This document shows positions 46,101 to 58,552 of a stretch of 64,000 nt of DNA, piece after piece. Origin of the DNA: Tribonema minus (Eukaryota; Sar; Xanthophyceae; Tribonematales; Tribonemataceae); NCBI GenBank assembly GCA_017506865.1, contig JAFCMP010000526.1, positions 496,001 to 560,000 on the forward strand. Reading direction: 5' to 3'. The notes under the pieces were generated by a model. It was not told the origin of the DNA. It worked only from the letters and a program-made list of their open reading frames with translations, and ran no database searches. Both the position numbers and the translations under genes were made by a program. Numbering within the stretch: position 1 is the stretch's first letter; every line of letters begins with the position of its first letter.

Positions 46101-49100
46101 ACCGTGCGCCAGCCACCCTGTAACCCAGCTGCATTTTCGCGACCTGAACAATGGCAAGTAGCACAGGTGCATACAAACAGCAATGGCTGAGGTTTGATGG
46201 CACCAGCTGCTCCATCGTAGTCAGGTATGATGGCGCCAATGCAAGCGCTACTGCAAGTGATAAATGCGCTGGCGCTTGCACGCCAACACAACACGCGGCT
46301 ACCAAATGCAGGACTGCTGTCTTGCAGCCACGACAGACCGCAATCAACATGGATGATTAGACATGGCACTATATCCAAAATGCGGTTCAGTGATGGTGCA
46401 AAATGTACGTTCAATCGCATTCAGCCATTTGGGCTTGTTGTGGTGCAAACAATCATGTCAACTCAATGCAGGGTGTAAGAAATGCAGTTGACATCATAAA
46501 GAAATACACCTTCTTCTTTGTGAAGGGAAGTAGAATTCTTCCTTTTACAAAGCACACATATACATTCAAACACGGCTGCGTTCTGCGACGTCAAAACGAC
46601 CAGTTGGTGCCCTCCTTGGCTGTGGCGACCTAGACAGTAGTGATTGCACACCTACAGTAAACCGTGACTGAACTTAATGACACCAGCTGCTCAATTGCGT
46701 TCTGAGATGATGATGACAACACGAGCTTGAATGCAGTGATGCATGTGATGGGGTGCGATGGGTTCGCACACCGGTACAGAACGCGACTACCACATGCAGG
46801 ACTGCTGTCGTAACGTTATGTAGTGGAAGGCCTACAAACCCTAGAGTTGGTGCACTGCATGCTGTGACTTGCATACGCACTGAAAAGTGTAACCATGTGC
46901 TGCACAGCAGGTCGACTCCCTGACGCATGATTTTCTCAGTGCGTCAAAGCGCATGTGCACATGCCTGCGTCAGCAGTCAGGAGAAGCCCTGACTTCAAGT
47001 TCTGAACTTCAAACGTTAAGTGTGATCCCACGGTTAACGTAGCTGCATCAGCGGTCTGTATGGGAAGCCTCAAGGCTTATCCGCCCTGACCTGCTGTTGA
47101 CACATCTTGGGCGCAGCGTGCGGTACTGCGTCATGACGTGAACTTCAAGAGTGCCCCGCAAATGTGGAGCTGCTGGGGGAGGAGCAAGTGCGCTCCACAA
47201 CGTTAATGAAACTGCTAGGAAAGGTGGTCTGCGCATTGAGCGTCGGGGTTGAGTTCAGGCTAGAAAATGTTACATATGTTGTGTAATAAAGTTTACATGC
47301 CCTACTTGAGGTTAAAACTTGAATTTGTAGTTGATTGCTGTTGAAAGTAATATCACTTCCTTCTGCCAGCATGGCCCCGTCTGCAGCCTGATGCTGCATA
47401 GCATTGTCGCTCTAGCTTTGTTACGATTCAGGAGAGCCATCACTAGAGCCCTAGCAGATCATCGTCTCAAAGCCTTCCGGAAAGACTGGAAGTCTTGACC
47501 TGCTGAGACGCTTTTTGGACCTACATCAGTACACCTCGCGGCGAATACTGCTGAATGGGCATGTACTACGTGTACTGTACAGGTACTGCTGTACAGTACA
47601 CAACAGGCATGTACTTGTGTACTGTACAAGAACGTAAGGGTCATGGTGCGTAATGCTCGCGGCGTTGACGTATACTACTACACGCACCTCCTCATTCAGC
47701 TGCCTGATTTTTGCATCTTGGATCCTGAGCGTCCTCTCGTCGTCCAGGCGCTGAACAGCAACAGATGCACAATGAGGGCAGCGGTCAGGGCAAGCTCGAA
47801 ATTCAATGTTGCATGCGTCGAGTTGGCAGCGGACCGCGCAGTGGAATGGTAAGCTCCCAGCATCAGCAACAAAGACCTGAACGATGGCAAGTGCACGCCA
47901 ACAGCAAGACGTTGCTTAACCCATACAGCACCAAATGCGGCACGGGATTATGGCGCCATGGCAACTTCCAATGGAAGCAGCAATTGGTGCTCACCTCTCT
48001 ACAGAAAGTGTGCGTCAGATACAATACGAGACATGCAATTCTATGGAAGGCTTCTGGACACCCCCCTGTTCACGCTTTAGGCGTCCGCCAGCGCAGCAAA
48101 ACCATGCCCCGCACTGCCAAATTGCTTTGTTCTCAATGTCACATACTGCATATTGCCATTGAGTTTTAGGTCAACAAGAGGCAGGCTGGTACTCCAACCT
48201 TAGCTACTGGGTGCGTATTGGTAAAGGCTGGGCAGCTGCAAGCGGCTCCCGCAAGGGCATACGTATGGCGGTCACTGCAAACTCAATGACCCAGCCTTTT
48301 GAGAGTTGAAGTGTCTGCAAGCGAAGTCACCGTAAAAAATTGCTGCACGCTTTGCGGATGGAGTACACGTCGTCGATGTCATCTATTTTCCGGGCAATAA
48401 AAAAGGCGAGAACTTGTTCCGAGTATGAACTCGTCAAGGACATGCTAATAATTGCATTCAGAAACCTGGGGGTTGGACCATCATGACTTGCTTGGTTTAT
48501 CACAATGATCCCATGGGATCAAGCTAGTGGGAAAGGGATGCAAAGAGGCGAGTTGCGTACCGCGCATGCATCAACTTCAACAGCCCATGCTAGTGATGTT
48601 GACCATGGGTAGTACATTGCAGAGGACTTCAAGACCCTGGCCCTCAATGTGTCCCTGCGTGCTTATGTGCACATTGCTGGGCCAGTGAGCAGGCATGACA
48701 TCCTTAGTGCTAGGGTTAGGGCTGACCCTAACCCTAACGTCAAAGATCATACTCAGGGTTGAGGTCAGGGCTTAATCCGAACTCTGACGTCAAATTTAAC
48801 CTCTCGCATTGACATACATTCCAAGTTTGATGCATTGCCCATCGCTGCGTTAAGGGTCAGGTATAACATACTTGGGGCTGGGGTCAGGGCCTCACGCTAA
48901 CCTTGACGTTAAGTGAAACTGTTCACCTTTGCACAATCCAATACGGGCAGCACTGGCACGCTTGAGTGCAAGCTAAGGAAGATCCACAGTGATCTGCCCC
49001 CATGGTCCAGTACACACCTGCTGCTCAAGCTGCTGGATCTTCTGCCTCGAGAACGCTTGCTCCGCTATGAGCTCTGCGGCCTCGGCAGTGGCTCTGTCGC

Positions 49101-52100
49101 GTTGCTCGCGCAGCCGCTGGCTCTGTGTCCGAACAAACAGACAAAGCACACGGAGAATTCTTGACGCTGTCAACAATGTCGCGCAAGTATGGCATGACCG
49201 TGCACACTGTGTGTGTACATATGTACAATCACTTTTTGAAAGGATTCAGACGATCAACAGATAGCGCCTGCAGTCTTCCAGCAAATGCCAAAAGCTTGAC
49301 CTGCTGTGACGCCTTGTTGTTGTACCTGGAGCTACATCAGTGCACTGCATGACGCGCAGAGCAGTACTGGCATGAGAGATTTGATAACCTCCCCGCATCA
49401 TTTCGTGCAGGATGTCTTCTTATGATACAAGGAGCTGCTCTCATCCTGCAGGATGCAGGACAGGAGGACGCCGTGTATATAAAACAAAGGAGAGCACCAT
49501 CCTGCAGAATGAGATGACCTCATGCACGCAAGTCAATGACATTACAGAGTCGAAAGGGCAGGTGTACATGTCGACTTTGTCAGCGTGGCATACCATGACT
49601 AGTGCTTGCTGGCATAGTCAAGGCAGTGGTCACCCTAATCCCTAACCCCTCATGGGCAAGCTCGAAGGCTGCATGCGTTGAGTTCGCAGCGGTTCCGCAC
49701 AGTTGGGGTTAGAATTAGGGTTAGGGTTAGTAACCCTGACCGTAAATCTAGGATTAGTAACCCTAATCCTAGGGTTAGTAACCCTAACCTCAAGCCCAAT
49801 CATAATCCTAGTGTTGGTAACCCTAACCCTAACCTTAACCCTAAGGTTGAGCTCCCAGCGGCGGCAACAAGCGACCTGATCAAGGGCCAGCGCACACAAA
49901 CCGCAAGGCACTACTCTCTAATGCACCAGCTGGCAGTGCTCCATCGCTGCATGGGATCATGACGCCATTGCAACTTTCAATGAACGCAACATTTGCGCTA
50001 ATGCTCCAAAGTTTTCGAAGTAAGCAACTGTTGAAGCAAGACTGCGACTCGTGCAGTTCAATAGAAGCTCTCTGAACGCTCAGCTGATTCACGCTTGAAT
50101 GGTCTGTCCAGCACAGTAAAGACATGCCCTGCACCACGCCACGTGGCTTTGCCCTCAATAGTTGATTTGCATATCGCACACAACCTACATATGATCACTG
50201 ATTTGCGGACCAATGAGGCAAGCTGCTACTCTAATCTCAGTTAGTGGCTGCATTTTGATGAAGTCTGGGCAGCTGGCCGTGCAAGCGGCTCTCACAAGAG
50301 CATCTGCATTGGCGGTTACTGCAACTTCAACACACAAGCAGGAGTTGAAGCCGCTTGCAAGTGGGGTCATACTTGTATGAGAGTGCTGCGGGCTTGTGGC
50401 GAGCGTACATGCTAATGGGCTCATCTAATCCCTAGGCAATAAGAGAGACAATGACGTGTTCAGGAATATGCGCTCGACAAGAACATACTACTAGTTTCAG
50501 AATTCTGTACAGAAATATTGCGAACGTGCTTGGTATCTCACCATGTTGCCATTCAAGGTACTGGGAAAGGACAGGGGCATATTGCCTGCTGTTCAGCCGC
50601 ACGGTACATGCACTTACTTGAACAGTCCACATTTGTGAGGAGCGGCTATGCCATACACCCCAGGTCAAGAAGACCCTGATCCTCACATTTTCAATGCGTC
50701 ACAGCGCGCTTACATGCATGTCGCTGCGTCAGGGAGTAGGAATATCATACTTAGGGATAGGGTTAGGGCATACCCCTAATCCTGTCGTCTTTGACCATTC
50801 AGCTCTGCACACATTTAAACAATAAGGGCAGCACTACCTCTGCTGGAGGCTCACCTTGAAGTGCGCAGTGTGGTTGGTTCAAGCACACACCTCCTGCTCC
50901 AGCTGCTCGATCCTCTGCGCCGCGACTCTTCGCTCCTTTTGCAGCTGCGGATCCTCAGCACGCGCACGCTCTACCTGCTCCCGCAGTAGCTTCCGCTGCG
51001 TCCGAAGAAACACGCACAACGCATGTGACGACGGATAATTCTAGATGATGCCAGCAATATTACAATATGGCATGACGGCACACTCTGTGCATGTACGTAT
51101 GTATGTATGGTGTACGCTTTTGAAATGGCAGAAGATCTATCATTCGTCAACAAACAGTGCCTGTAGTCCTCCAGCAAGTGCAGCAAGTCTTGACCTGCTG
51201 TGAAGTCCTGTTGTCGTACTTGGAGGTACATCAGTGCACTGCATGAAGCGCATAGCAGAACTGGCACGTGAGACTCTGATGACCGAGTAAAGGAGCTCGA
51301 CGAGTTGAAGGAGCGATCTTCCGCCTTGCGCGCAGTTCCCAAAATGTTACCAAGATTGAAGTTTGGAAACTGTTACACAGCGCCTGAAGGATGTCAGGGA
51401 CTCTGATGACCGAGTAGAGTTTGACGAGTTGAAGGAGCAGGTGAGTCTTTCAGCCTTGCGCGCTGTCCCGAACTGTCACGAGCGAGTGCGCCGCCGCGCC
51501 GTGCAAGACGTTCGCGCTGAGCGTTGCTGCTGCCGCGGCAAGGAGGCTGCGCGCGCCGGCAATGCGCGCGCATGGTGTAGCTCACCTCCGATGCGTGGGT
51601 CAAGGGGTTGAAGTTCAAGCTAGTGCGGGCGCGCGCTGGGAGCGCGGCGCTGTTGCGCTGAGCAATGGGGCGGTGGCGAAGGGGACGGCGCGCGCCCCCG
51701 ATCGCTGTGTAGTGTTCCTTTGGTCACAGTGATAAGTGTTTAACTCTGAGCCGTACTTGTACCAGTCACACTCAGCGGCAGCATTCGGCAACAGGTGCAG
51801 CGTCAGCAGCTGAAGAGCCGTGTGCGCGCCTCGCTGGCTAACTACACACGCATCCTGAAAACAGCGCAGTCCAGATGACATGCGGACGCGAGCCTGACCC
51901 TATCCCCACCCTTCGGCCTCCAGACCCGATCGCCCTTCAAGTACTGGAGGCGCGGACCCCCCAACTGTCAGTAAACACGTCATCTTACCTGTGCCTCGAG
52001 TCACGTTGCTGCGTCGAGAAGTTCTGCATGCGCCTCGGCAGAGGCATCGCGCCTTGCCGCCTCGCACTGCGCGGCGGCGTTGTCGCGCACCAGCTTCGAC

Positions 52101-55100
52101 GCCTCGGTCGCCTTCTCTCTAGCCGCCTCTGCTAACGCGAAATCGGACTGCGCCTTGTCGCGCTCCGCCTCCAGCTGCCGCACCGCCTCAGCCTGCAGGA
52201 TCAGCATTAGAAAGCGTGAGCGTTGTGGGTTCTCCATTGCACAGTGGGATACATTGCGATGCGACTTCACTGAGGACTATTCGACATTCTGCACGAAAGT
52301 TGGGGTTGACATTGCAAGCCAGATCGCCATGGACAAGACAGTCAATGGTATGCACAAGACATGGCAGGGATGCATGTGCACTTGTTGATGCAAGAAACTG
52401 CACGTCGCGCATGCATCTGTGAGTGTAACTGCTGTTGGACATCTAGAGGCGCACCGGGAGGTGAAGTCGCCAAGTATTGCGGGCACAAACGTTTGTGTGC
52501 GTGATTAAGGTCAGGTTGACCCCAACCCTAGACATTACCGTCAGGGTTTGACCCTAACCCTATACCCTTCCAAACGTCGTGCAACAGAGGCGCGCACGCT
52601 GCGCGCATGTAATCGGTGTACTGCTCTGAAGAACACTGCCAACTTATCCACAGTGCATAGCCTTGAGAAAGCTTAAGCACCTGTGTAAGCGTTGAAGTAT
52701 GAAAATGTTGAAGTATGCAGTCCATAGTCACCAGGTGTGACACAACAGCGCATCGTGTTGGCGGCATCGCAACTTCAATCACATGCCAAAACACGCCTGA
52801 AACAGGGCTTGAAATACGGTCAAATCGTCAAATCTGCTTGTCGGAACAGGCAGATCAAGAGAGGGCATTCATGCGTGTACAAATCAAAGATAAAACAGCA
52901 GCTCAGCATGTACGCACATGACCCAGCTCCATGGTGAAGATCTTGTTCTGCAAGCTCTGCACGTCCTTTGCATGCTGGTCCTTCAGTTCCTTAATGTTCT
53001 TGGCATGCTCGTGCTACAGCAGGCGCGTGAACAATGCAAATCAACAGGGAAAAAAATCACATGCATACCAAATATTGTGCATACGCTCCAGGGCAACAAA
53101 GAGAGTCACTGCTGCCCGTGCCGTCAGATGGCGTATGCATGTGCACTTTCTCGCATGAAATGTTCATGATGAAGTGTGCCAGGGCTTTCGTTCACCACCC
53201 GAACTGCAACGCCGCCACTGAGCTGATGCCACCGAACGCATGCGTCTCACATCATCTAACAATTGCCTTGCAAACACATTTCCCTTACAGTAGCAGGCTC
53301 ACTAACTGCTGCAGGTGCACACTGCTTGCATGGTTAGACTTTGCTCTTGGTACTTCAATAGCAAACGTGGCACCCATGGAACGCTGTGCATAACTGAGCA
53401 CGATACTTTGAAGTACTTGATTTCAGTGAGCCTGCGGCGCACAATGGTCACCATCATTCATTGTGCATTCGCCCACACAATTTCATTTTCGCTGTGAATC
53501 CATGGTTTGCCTTTGCTTGTCTTACATACACACATGACCATGCAGTGGAATCGTCAGCGTACGTGTATCCAGTGACAGTACGTCAGCTTCACTTCTCGCT
53601 CGCTTGCTGTGAGGGTGGTTACAAGTGTTGTGTTTCTGCACCAAGTCGACACGTTACAGCAGCCACCAGCACACCAACGACATGCTACCACGCCAGTTGT
53701 CACCGCCAGTACCTGCAGGGCACGTCGCAGCTTCTGCATCCCCACGCTCGCCTGCGTCTCGCTGACAATGCGGTCTTGGATAAGGCCCTGGAGGCGCGCA
53801 TCTACGCGCAGCTCCTGATATGCAACGGGCGACAGGCATGAGGGGGTGTCAGGACATGAGGAGCTCCGTGAATGTGCAGCATTGTTGAACGCAGCTGCGC
53901 AAGGACCTGCACACAAATGCCCGCTTGATGGGGCAGCTTTTGCTCCAATACTTCAAGTGCATTTGTCCTGTCGCGTGCACACAAACAGGCCAGGTCGCGT
54001 CGAAACACAGCACGCCACCTGTTACACAAGATCACTGCTATACGTTGGCTACTTAGAGCAGCACAGAGGCATGCTTGCCACATACTATATTGATGTTCAA
54101 GTCCACAACCAAAAGTGGGGCACGTACCAGTGCTTGACCCCACTGGACCCTCTGCTGCGCGCACTGGTACAGCTCCCTGCAGTGCTCCAGTTGCCCTCGC
54201 AAGAACGCGCGCTGCCCTTGGAGCTGCACCACCTGGTCCGACAGTTGCTTCAGGTTGTCCTGAGAGACGTGCTTGCGCTGCTGCCGCGTCGACTCGAACG
54301 AAGGCGGCTGGTATTGCTGCTGGTCGGGAAGAGGCAGCACGTGCTGGCGCGGCGGAGGTGGAAGCTCGTTCTGCTGCAGGTGATGCTCAGGAAGAAGCTC
54401 ATGCTGTTGCTGCACCGTTGGCTCAGCGAAGAAGACGCCTGCCGGCCGGTGCGCCTGAGGCCAGTACTGCTCCATCTGCATGGCGGCGCCAATGTCCGTG
54501 TCTGCCGGGAGCAGCGTGCAGCGCGACTGCAGTGCTCGCAGCTCCGCGTCCTTCCGCTGGACCTGCAGGCAGACGGATGCAAGCGAGCGGTGCGCGTGAG
54601 CCATGCCTGGCTTGCCCCGGATCAAATGGCCACAGCAACGGCACAGACCGCCGGCGCAGCGACGTACGTATCGCTGTCATACACGATGCTGCACTTGGGC
54701 AAACGCATCAACGCATCGGCCGCGGCTGGGACAGGTACTTCCTCATCTCGCGTTACTGTTTGTGTATCAGCTGCGATTACGAGCCAGGCAAATTGCCCTC
54801 CAGTGATGCCTTGACCTCTGTACAAATCCATGGAGGCTTCCTCATGCAACGCTCAATGAACTGATTCCTGTATACGCCATCGCGAGTGCTGCTGCTCTCA
54901 CCTCCATGCGAAAGTGGTTCTCTTCTTCGGCAGGCAAGCAGTGCGCAGGGGGGGCGATGCTGGCCTGCGAGCAAGTACAAACGTGGCAGTTGTTTTTGTC
55001 AAAAGCGCAACATGACATCGTGGTGTGTGTATAGCTCGTCATCCCAAGTACACGATCATGCGATTCGAGATGCCATGTATGCTGCTGCACGCGCATGTCG

Positions 55101-57832
55101 ACAACAATATACTGCTCTACACAATGACAAGCGTGATCATGCATTCATGCTCAGGAAATAAGGGATGCTCATCGACCGCACATCAGGATTACATGCTGCA
55201 AGCACTCACATTGCGCCAAGTGTTGAGTTCTGCACACGATGCAGCGGTGGATCCTGAGCTCGCGGCGATCAGTTGAGTGCCCGCTGATTCGGACGCAGCA
55301 GCTTGATTGCTGGGAGCGGCCTGTGGGAAACAGGACGACAACTTCACTTGAGAGAGTTGGTGCACTTTGCAAGCCGCTGATGGCGAAGGTAAATCTTGGT
55401 GTTCATGCAGCTAGAAGAGTAGCATGTCAAGATGATATCTGATCCGTCAGCGCCAAGAAGCTGACAAATTGAGCACAACAGCCGATGTGCCTCAAGGGGA
55501 GTGTCTCGGTTGATTGATGCGGAAAATACGCTGGCACAGCCGCATCCAAAAAGGGCGGAATCATTGAACTCATCCCAAAGAATGGGCAATGGTGTGCTGT
55601 CAGCAGGAGCATCGTAACTACATGCGAATGGGCAATTGCGCACTGCCAGCAGGAACATACCAGCTGCATGCGTGATTTCAGGCTGGCAGACGTATGTAAC
55701 CTTTCTCTGCGTGGACTGATCAGATGAGTACATTCAATGCTGCTATGGACGCATGTACCATTCAGATTAAAGTCTGTATGTGTACCTTGTGTGTCCTGGC
55801 GCTGCGGCGGAAAGTGCTGCATACGCCATAACGCCACGAGCCAGCTTCCGTGAGATCCAAAGCCTCGGTTTGATGACGCCAGTGTCACGCAGACTCCTTT
55901 CACATCGCGCACGCCAGTTCCTTTTCACATCGCACACGCCAGAGGCTGCAAGCCTGCTCTAAACTGTTCACTTCTTCAACAAAATCTTGAAGTATATTCA
56001 CCTGCCAGTTGAACCTGAGGTTTGAGCCAGGTGGTGAAAAACCTTCATACTGTGTACTGTGAGAAAGTGATGCATCACTAGCCAATACTGTGTGGCCAGC
56101 GCAGCAAGTGTTCCTCTTTCAGCAACATCAATACCGACGCTTTCATGCTGACCTTACATAAATGCTGGCTAACAGAATTTAACCTTGCCTGCGAGGCAGC
56201 GCAAGTGGTGCCCACCTGACTGCCCTTCAACGCAGATTTGCGGGGCTTTGGCCGATTGTGGCTTCGGAGGTCCTTAGGTAACGTAAGCGCCGAAGCTTCG
56301 TCTTCTAAGCCGGCCCCTGCGGCAGACTGCCGGAAGCGATCGCGACGGTCCTGTCTCAATTGTGCAGACAACAACCTGGTCAAGCAACTGCAAAGTGCAT
56401 GAGGTGCGTGATCACATTCATTTATAAATGTAGACACTGCAGCGCATGCACATTTTTTAATGCAAGCGCGCATGCTGCTTTGGCCGCCGTTCACTACCCA
56501 GCCAAACGCGTAGTTGCCAGAGACAGGAGGGCAGCAGTGTTTCAAAATCATCGGCGTGAAACTGCTTGACTTCGCCGGACAAGACCGCTTCGTGCCGCAG
56601 ATGTGCAGGTACAGAGACATGCTCACCAAGAGTACACTCAACTGTGCCGCGTAAAAACACATGTTCAAGCACGTCACCTCATCATGCACGACCTGAGAGC
56701 TCCCGTGTGCCTGTGCCATTCGTAACCACGGTGATTGCGACAACAGCTGCCATGCTTCTACGCGCAAAATTGCAGCTTCCTCAGGCTCACCATTGCCAAC
56801 TTGTGCGCAACGGCCTTGGATCAATCGAGGGCGTGCGCAGTGCCTGACGCAGATCCAGCTGCCGATGCACGCGCCGACGCTGAACCTCAGGTCCTGGTGT
56901 GTGATAATCACCATGAGGTGAAGGCATTGCTTCAGTGAGCTCATTTGCAAGAGCCGCAGTGTGTTAATCGAGCACCCGGATTGGCAGTTGGCAACGTCAG
57001 TGCTCCGCACGCGCTTGTGCGAGATCTGTCCGAGAGCGTGTGTGTGCTGGTGTACGTGCACCATGCAGTGATTGGTAATGCGCTCGTTGGCCCAAGTTGC
57101 AAAAATGGCAGCCAATTTATGCGCTGATCAGGGCTGCAAAACTTGCAAGTGGCGCCCAGGAAGCGTGTTTTTTGTAAACCGCCATCATGTGTCCCCATGG
57201 CCTTCCAGCCTTCTCAAGCTCAGTGCATGAAACTGCTGCAGCAGTAGCTGTTGCCAAATGCATAAATTAAGTGGTCCTCCTCTAAGGAGAAATGCCCAGG
57301 TGCACAAGCATCTATTTTAGCAGAGACAGACTTGAGCATCGAAAGTATCCAACATGCCGATCCGGAAGATCGATGCCCGTCTCGATTTCTGTCTAGAGCG
57401 GCTGACGAGGTAGAGCAATGCAGAAGTGGGAGGTGTCTGAGCATGCACGGCCTTCCAGACATCCCGTAGATCAACCCTGTATCCAGTCGCCCCATGCTAC
57501 AGCATCTAGTGGGCACATTCTCGACATCCTGTCAGTTGAAGTGCGCTATCAGAGGCATCTTAGACTTGCTAGGGCCCACCGCTGCCCCCAGTAGTGACTG
57601 CTGACGCGTCAGCAAGCACTGCTGCCGTGAGACAGACTGAACTGTCACAGAGACAGGGGCACAGGACCTTCTCCTAGAGAGACTTGACGGTTGAGTTCGT
57701 GGTAGGATGTGATCAAGAGAAACTCATGCTGGCTTGCTTACCTTACCGCCTGGCCAGGCCGATATGAAGTGCTTCCTCGGCGCTGGTTTCCGTGGCAGAT
57801 TGCCAGCTCGGGCCGGCGTCGCCGCTGGTGTG
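40176..57832 (-). CDS. Large coiled-coil protein with Ala-rich C-terminus
   Basis: No family was recognised. Exons with good splice signals, 5' to 3': 57832-57747, 56350-56216, 54964-54902, 54562-54128, 53814-53713, 53013-52918, 52192-52005, 50995-50891, 49123-49019, 47750-47688, 45115-45038, 43763-43529, 42320-42165, 41732-41395, 40761-40588, and probably 40227-40176 with the stop. Phases agree for 56350 through 52005, and again from 41732 to the stop; joins around 57747, 52005 and 45038 are not settled, so exons are missing there. Protein segments are heptad-like, for example KNIKELKDQHAKDVQSL, REQVERARAEDPQLQKERR and KIQQLEQQ. The 54562 exon has a Gln/Pro-rich middle, and the last large exon a run of about 17 alanines. 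Such proteins are often structural (cytoskeletal, basal body or Golgi), but the sequence does not say which. It may begin beyond 57832. Confidence 0.65.
44340..45160 (-). repeat. Tandem duplication of about 545 bp containing a coiled-coil exon
   Basis: The segment 44340-44700 and the segment 44870-45130 share GCTGACCC, CTAACCCTA, TACTCTCTTGCTC, CTCTCAAGA, TTCTCGGCA, TTGAGAGCACA and then the exon encoding EALKQRLHEFE or AALKCQLHKFE. The copy near 44690 ends in an in-frame stop after EAEPAD. Confidence 0.78.
44517..44680. repeat. Inverted repeat of a coiled-coil exon
   Basis: The plus strand at about 44520-44580 reads DEIAALKSQLHEIEAERAD, and the minus strand at about 44680-44605 reads SEIAALKCQLHKFEAEPAD. 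The two arms are close inverted copies separated by about 25 bp of AGCTTGTGATCTG repeats, and could fold into a hairpin of about 60 bp. Confidence 0.85.
47650..51320 (-). repeat. Tandem segmental duplication of about 1.9 kb inside the coiled-coil gene
   Basis: Blocks near 47.8, 48.2 and 49.0-49.4 kb reappear near 49.65, 50.26 and 50.85-51.3 kb, at offsets of about 1.86-2.03 kb. Shared words include GGCAAGCTCGAA with GCATGCGT, GCTGGGCAGCTG with CAAGCGGCTC, and CTTGACCTGCTGTGA with ACATCAGTGCACTGCATGA. The two embedded exons, 49123-49019 and 50995-50891, are both exactly 105 bases and align end to end. Confidence 0.8.
49640..49860. repeat. Interstitial telomere-like array
   Basis: Degenerate TTAGGG and CCCTAA units occur in both orientations within an intron of the coiled-coil gene. 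Similar short arrays lie near 48715, 50757 and 52520. Confidence 0.85.
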
Positions 57833-58374
57833 CTGGCAACAGGCGTGTGCTGGTTTGATGATCAAGAAAAAGATCTCTGAAGGAAACCCTCCTCTCCGCT
57901 GTTTGTCGCCGCACAAACCAGGCGGCCAGAAGCCTGCCGAATGCTGCACACAGCCAGCTTTTCTCCGCGCGGTGGCAGTGCAGCGATCCAGTTCTCTGTC
58001 ACAAACCTCGACAGCAACCAGCTAAAAAAAAAGAGCACGTGGGGGGGAGGCGAGGGGCAGGGGGGGCATCTCTCTCGGGGGGGCTACCCCACACATGAGG
58101 CCTCTATAATGTCATCATCCTACTGCGTCCGTTTGACACCGCCATCTCAATCAAGTTTGGGACTCTTCGGAAGCGCAGTGCCTCAGTGTCCAACCTGCTG
58201 GGGTGGTTACTGCGTGCAATGCGTTTGTGAGCTCTTGGAATTCAGCACTTCGAAGTATACATCATTGGGCGCAATCTTCTGTGTTGTCTCCTATTTGCAC
58301 ACAAAAACGCGCAGCAATCTGCAGTGCCAGCACTGGCAGCTGGGAATTTTCCTCTACTGGAAAGTCAGCGATAT

Positions 58375-58450
58375 ATTATTGATTTATTCTCGCTTAGGGC
58401 GCAAAAAATCCCAGATGGTGGAAGTCCAGCTTACAATCAGAATCTACATG
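58375..58450 (+). repeat. Dispersed 75-bp repeat, copy C
   Basis: It contains TTCTCGCTTAGGGCGCAAAA, CCCAGATGGTGGAAGTCCAGC and AGAATCTACATGTG. It matches copy A (reverse strand at 14403) along most of its length. Confidence 0.75.
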
Positions 58451-58518
58451 TGTCTTGTGAACGCCTCAAAAGTGTCATCATGCGCATTGCTGATCACTTC
58501 TTCACGACATCGCCAGAT

Positions 58519-58519
58519 G

Positions 58520-58552
<33 letters not shown>
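58519..58552 (+). repeat. Long C homopolymer
   Basis: This run of about 34 C is one of the longest homopolymers in the window. Elsewhere, C-runs on the coding strand sit just upstream of acceptor AGs, so this one may mark an exon of an unassigned plus-strand gene. Confidence 0.9.

Noticed and set aside
49640-49860. Chromosome end (telomere)
   Set aside because: The array is short, degenerate, present in both orientations and lies inside a gene.
56078-57115. 345-residue minus-strand frame as one exon
   Set aside because: Only the part 56350-56216 has matching splice sites and the composition of the neighbouring coiled-coil exons; the rest reads as random sequence.
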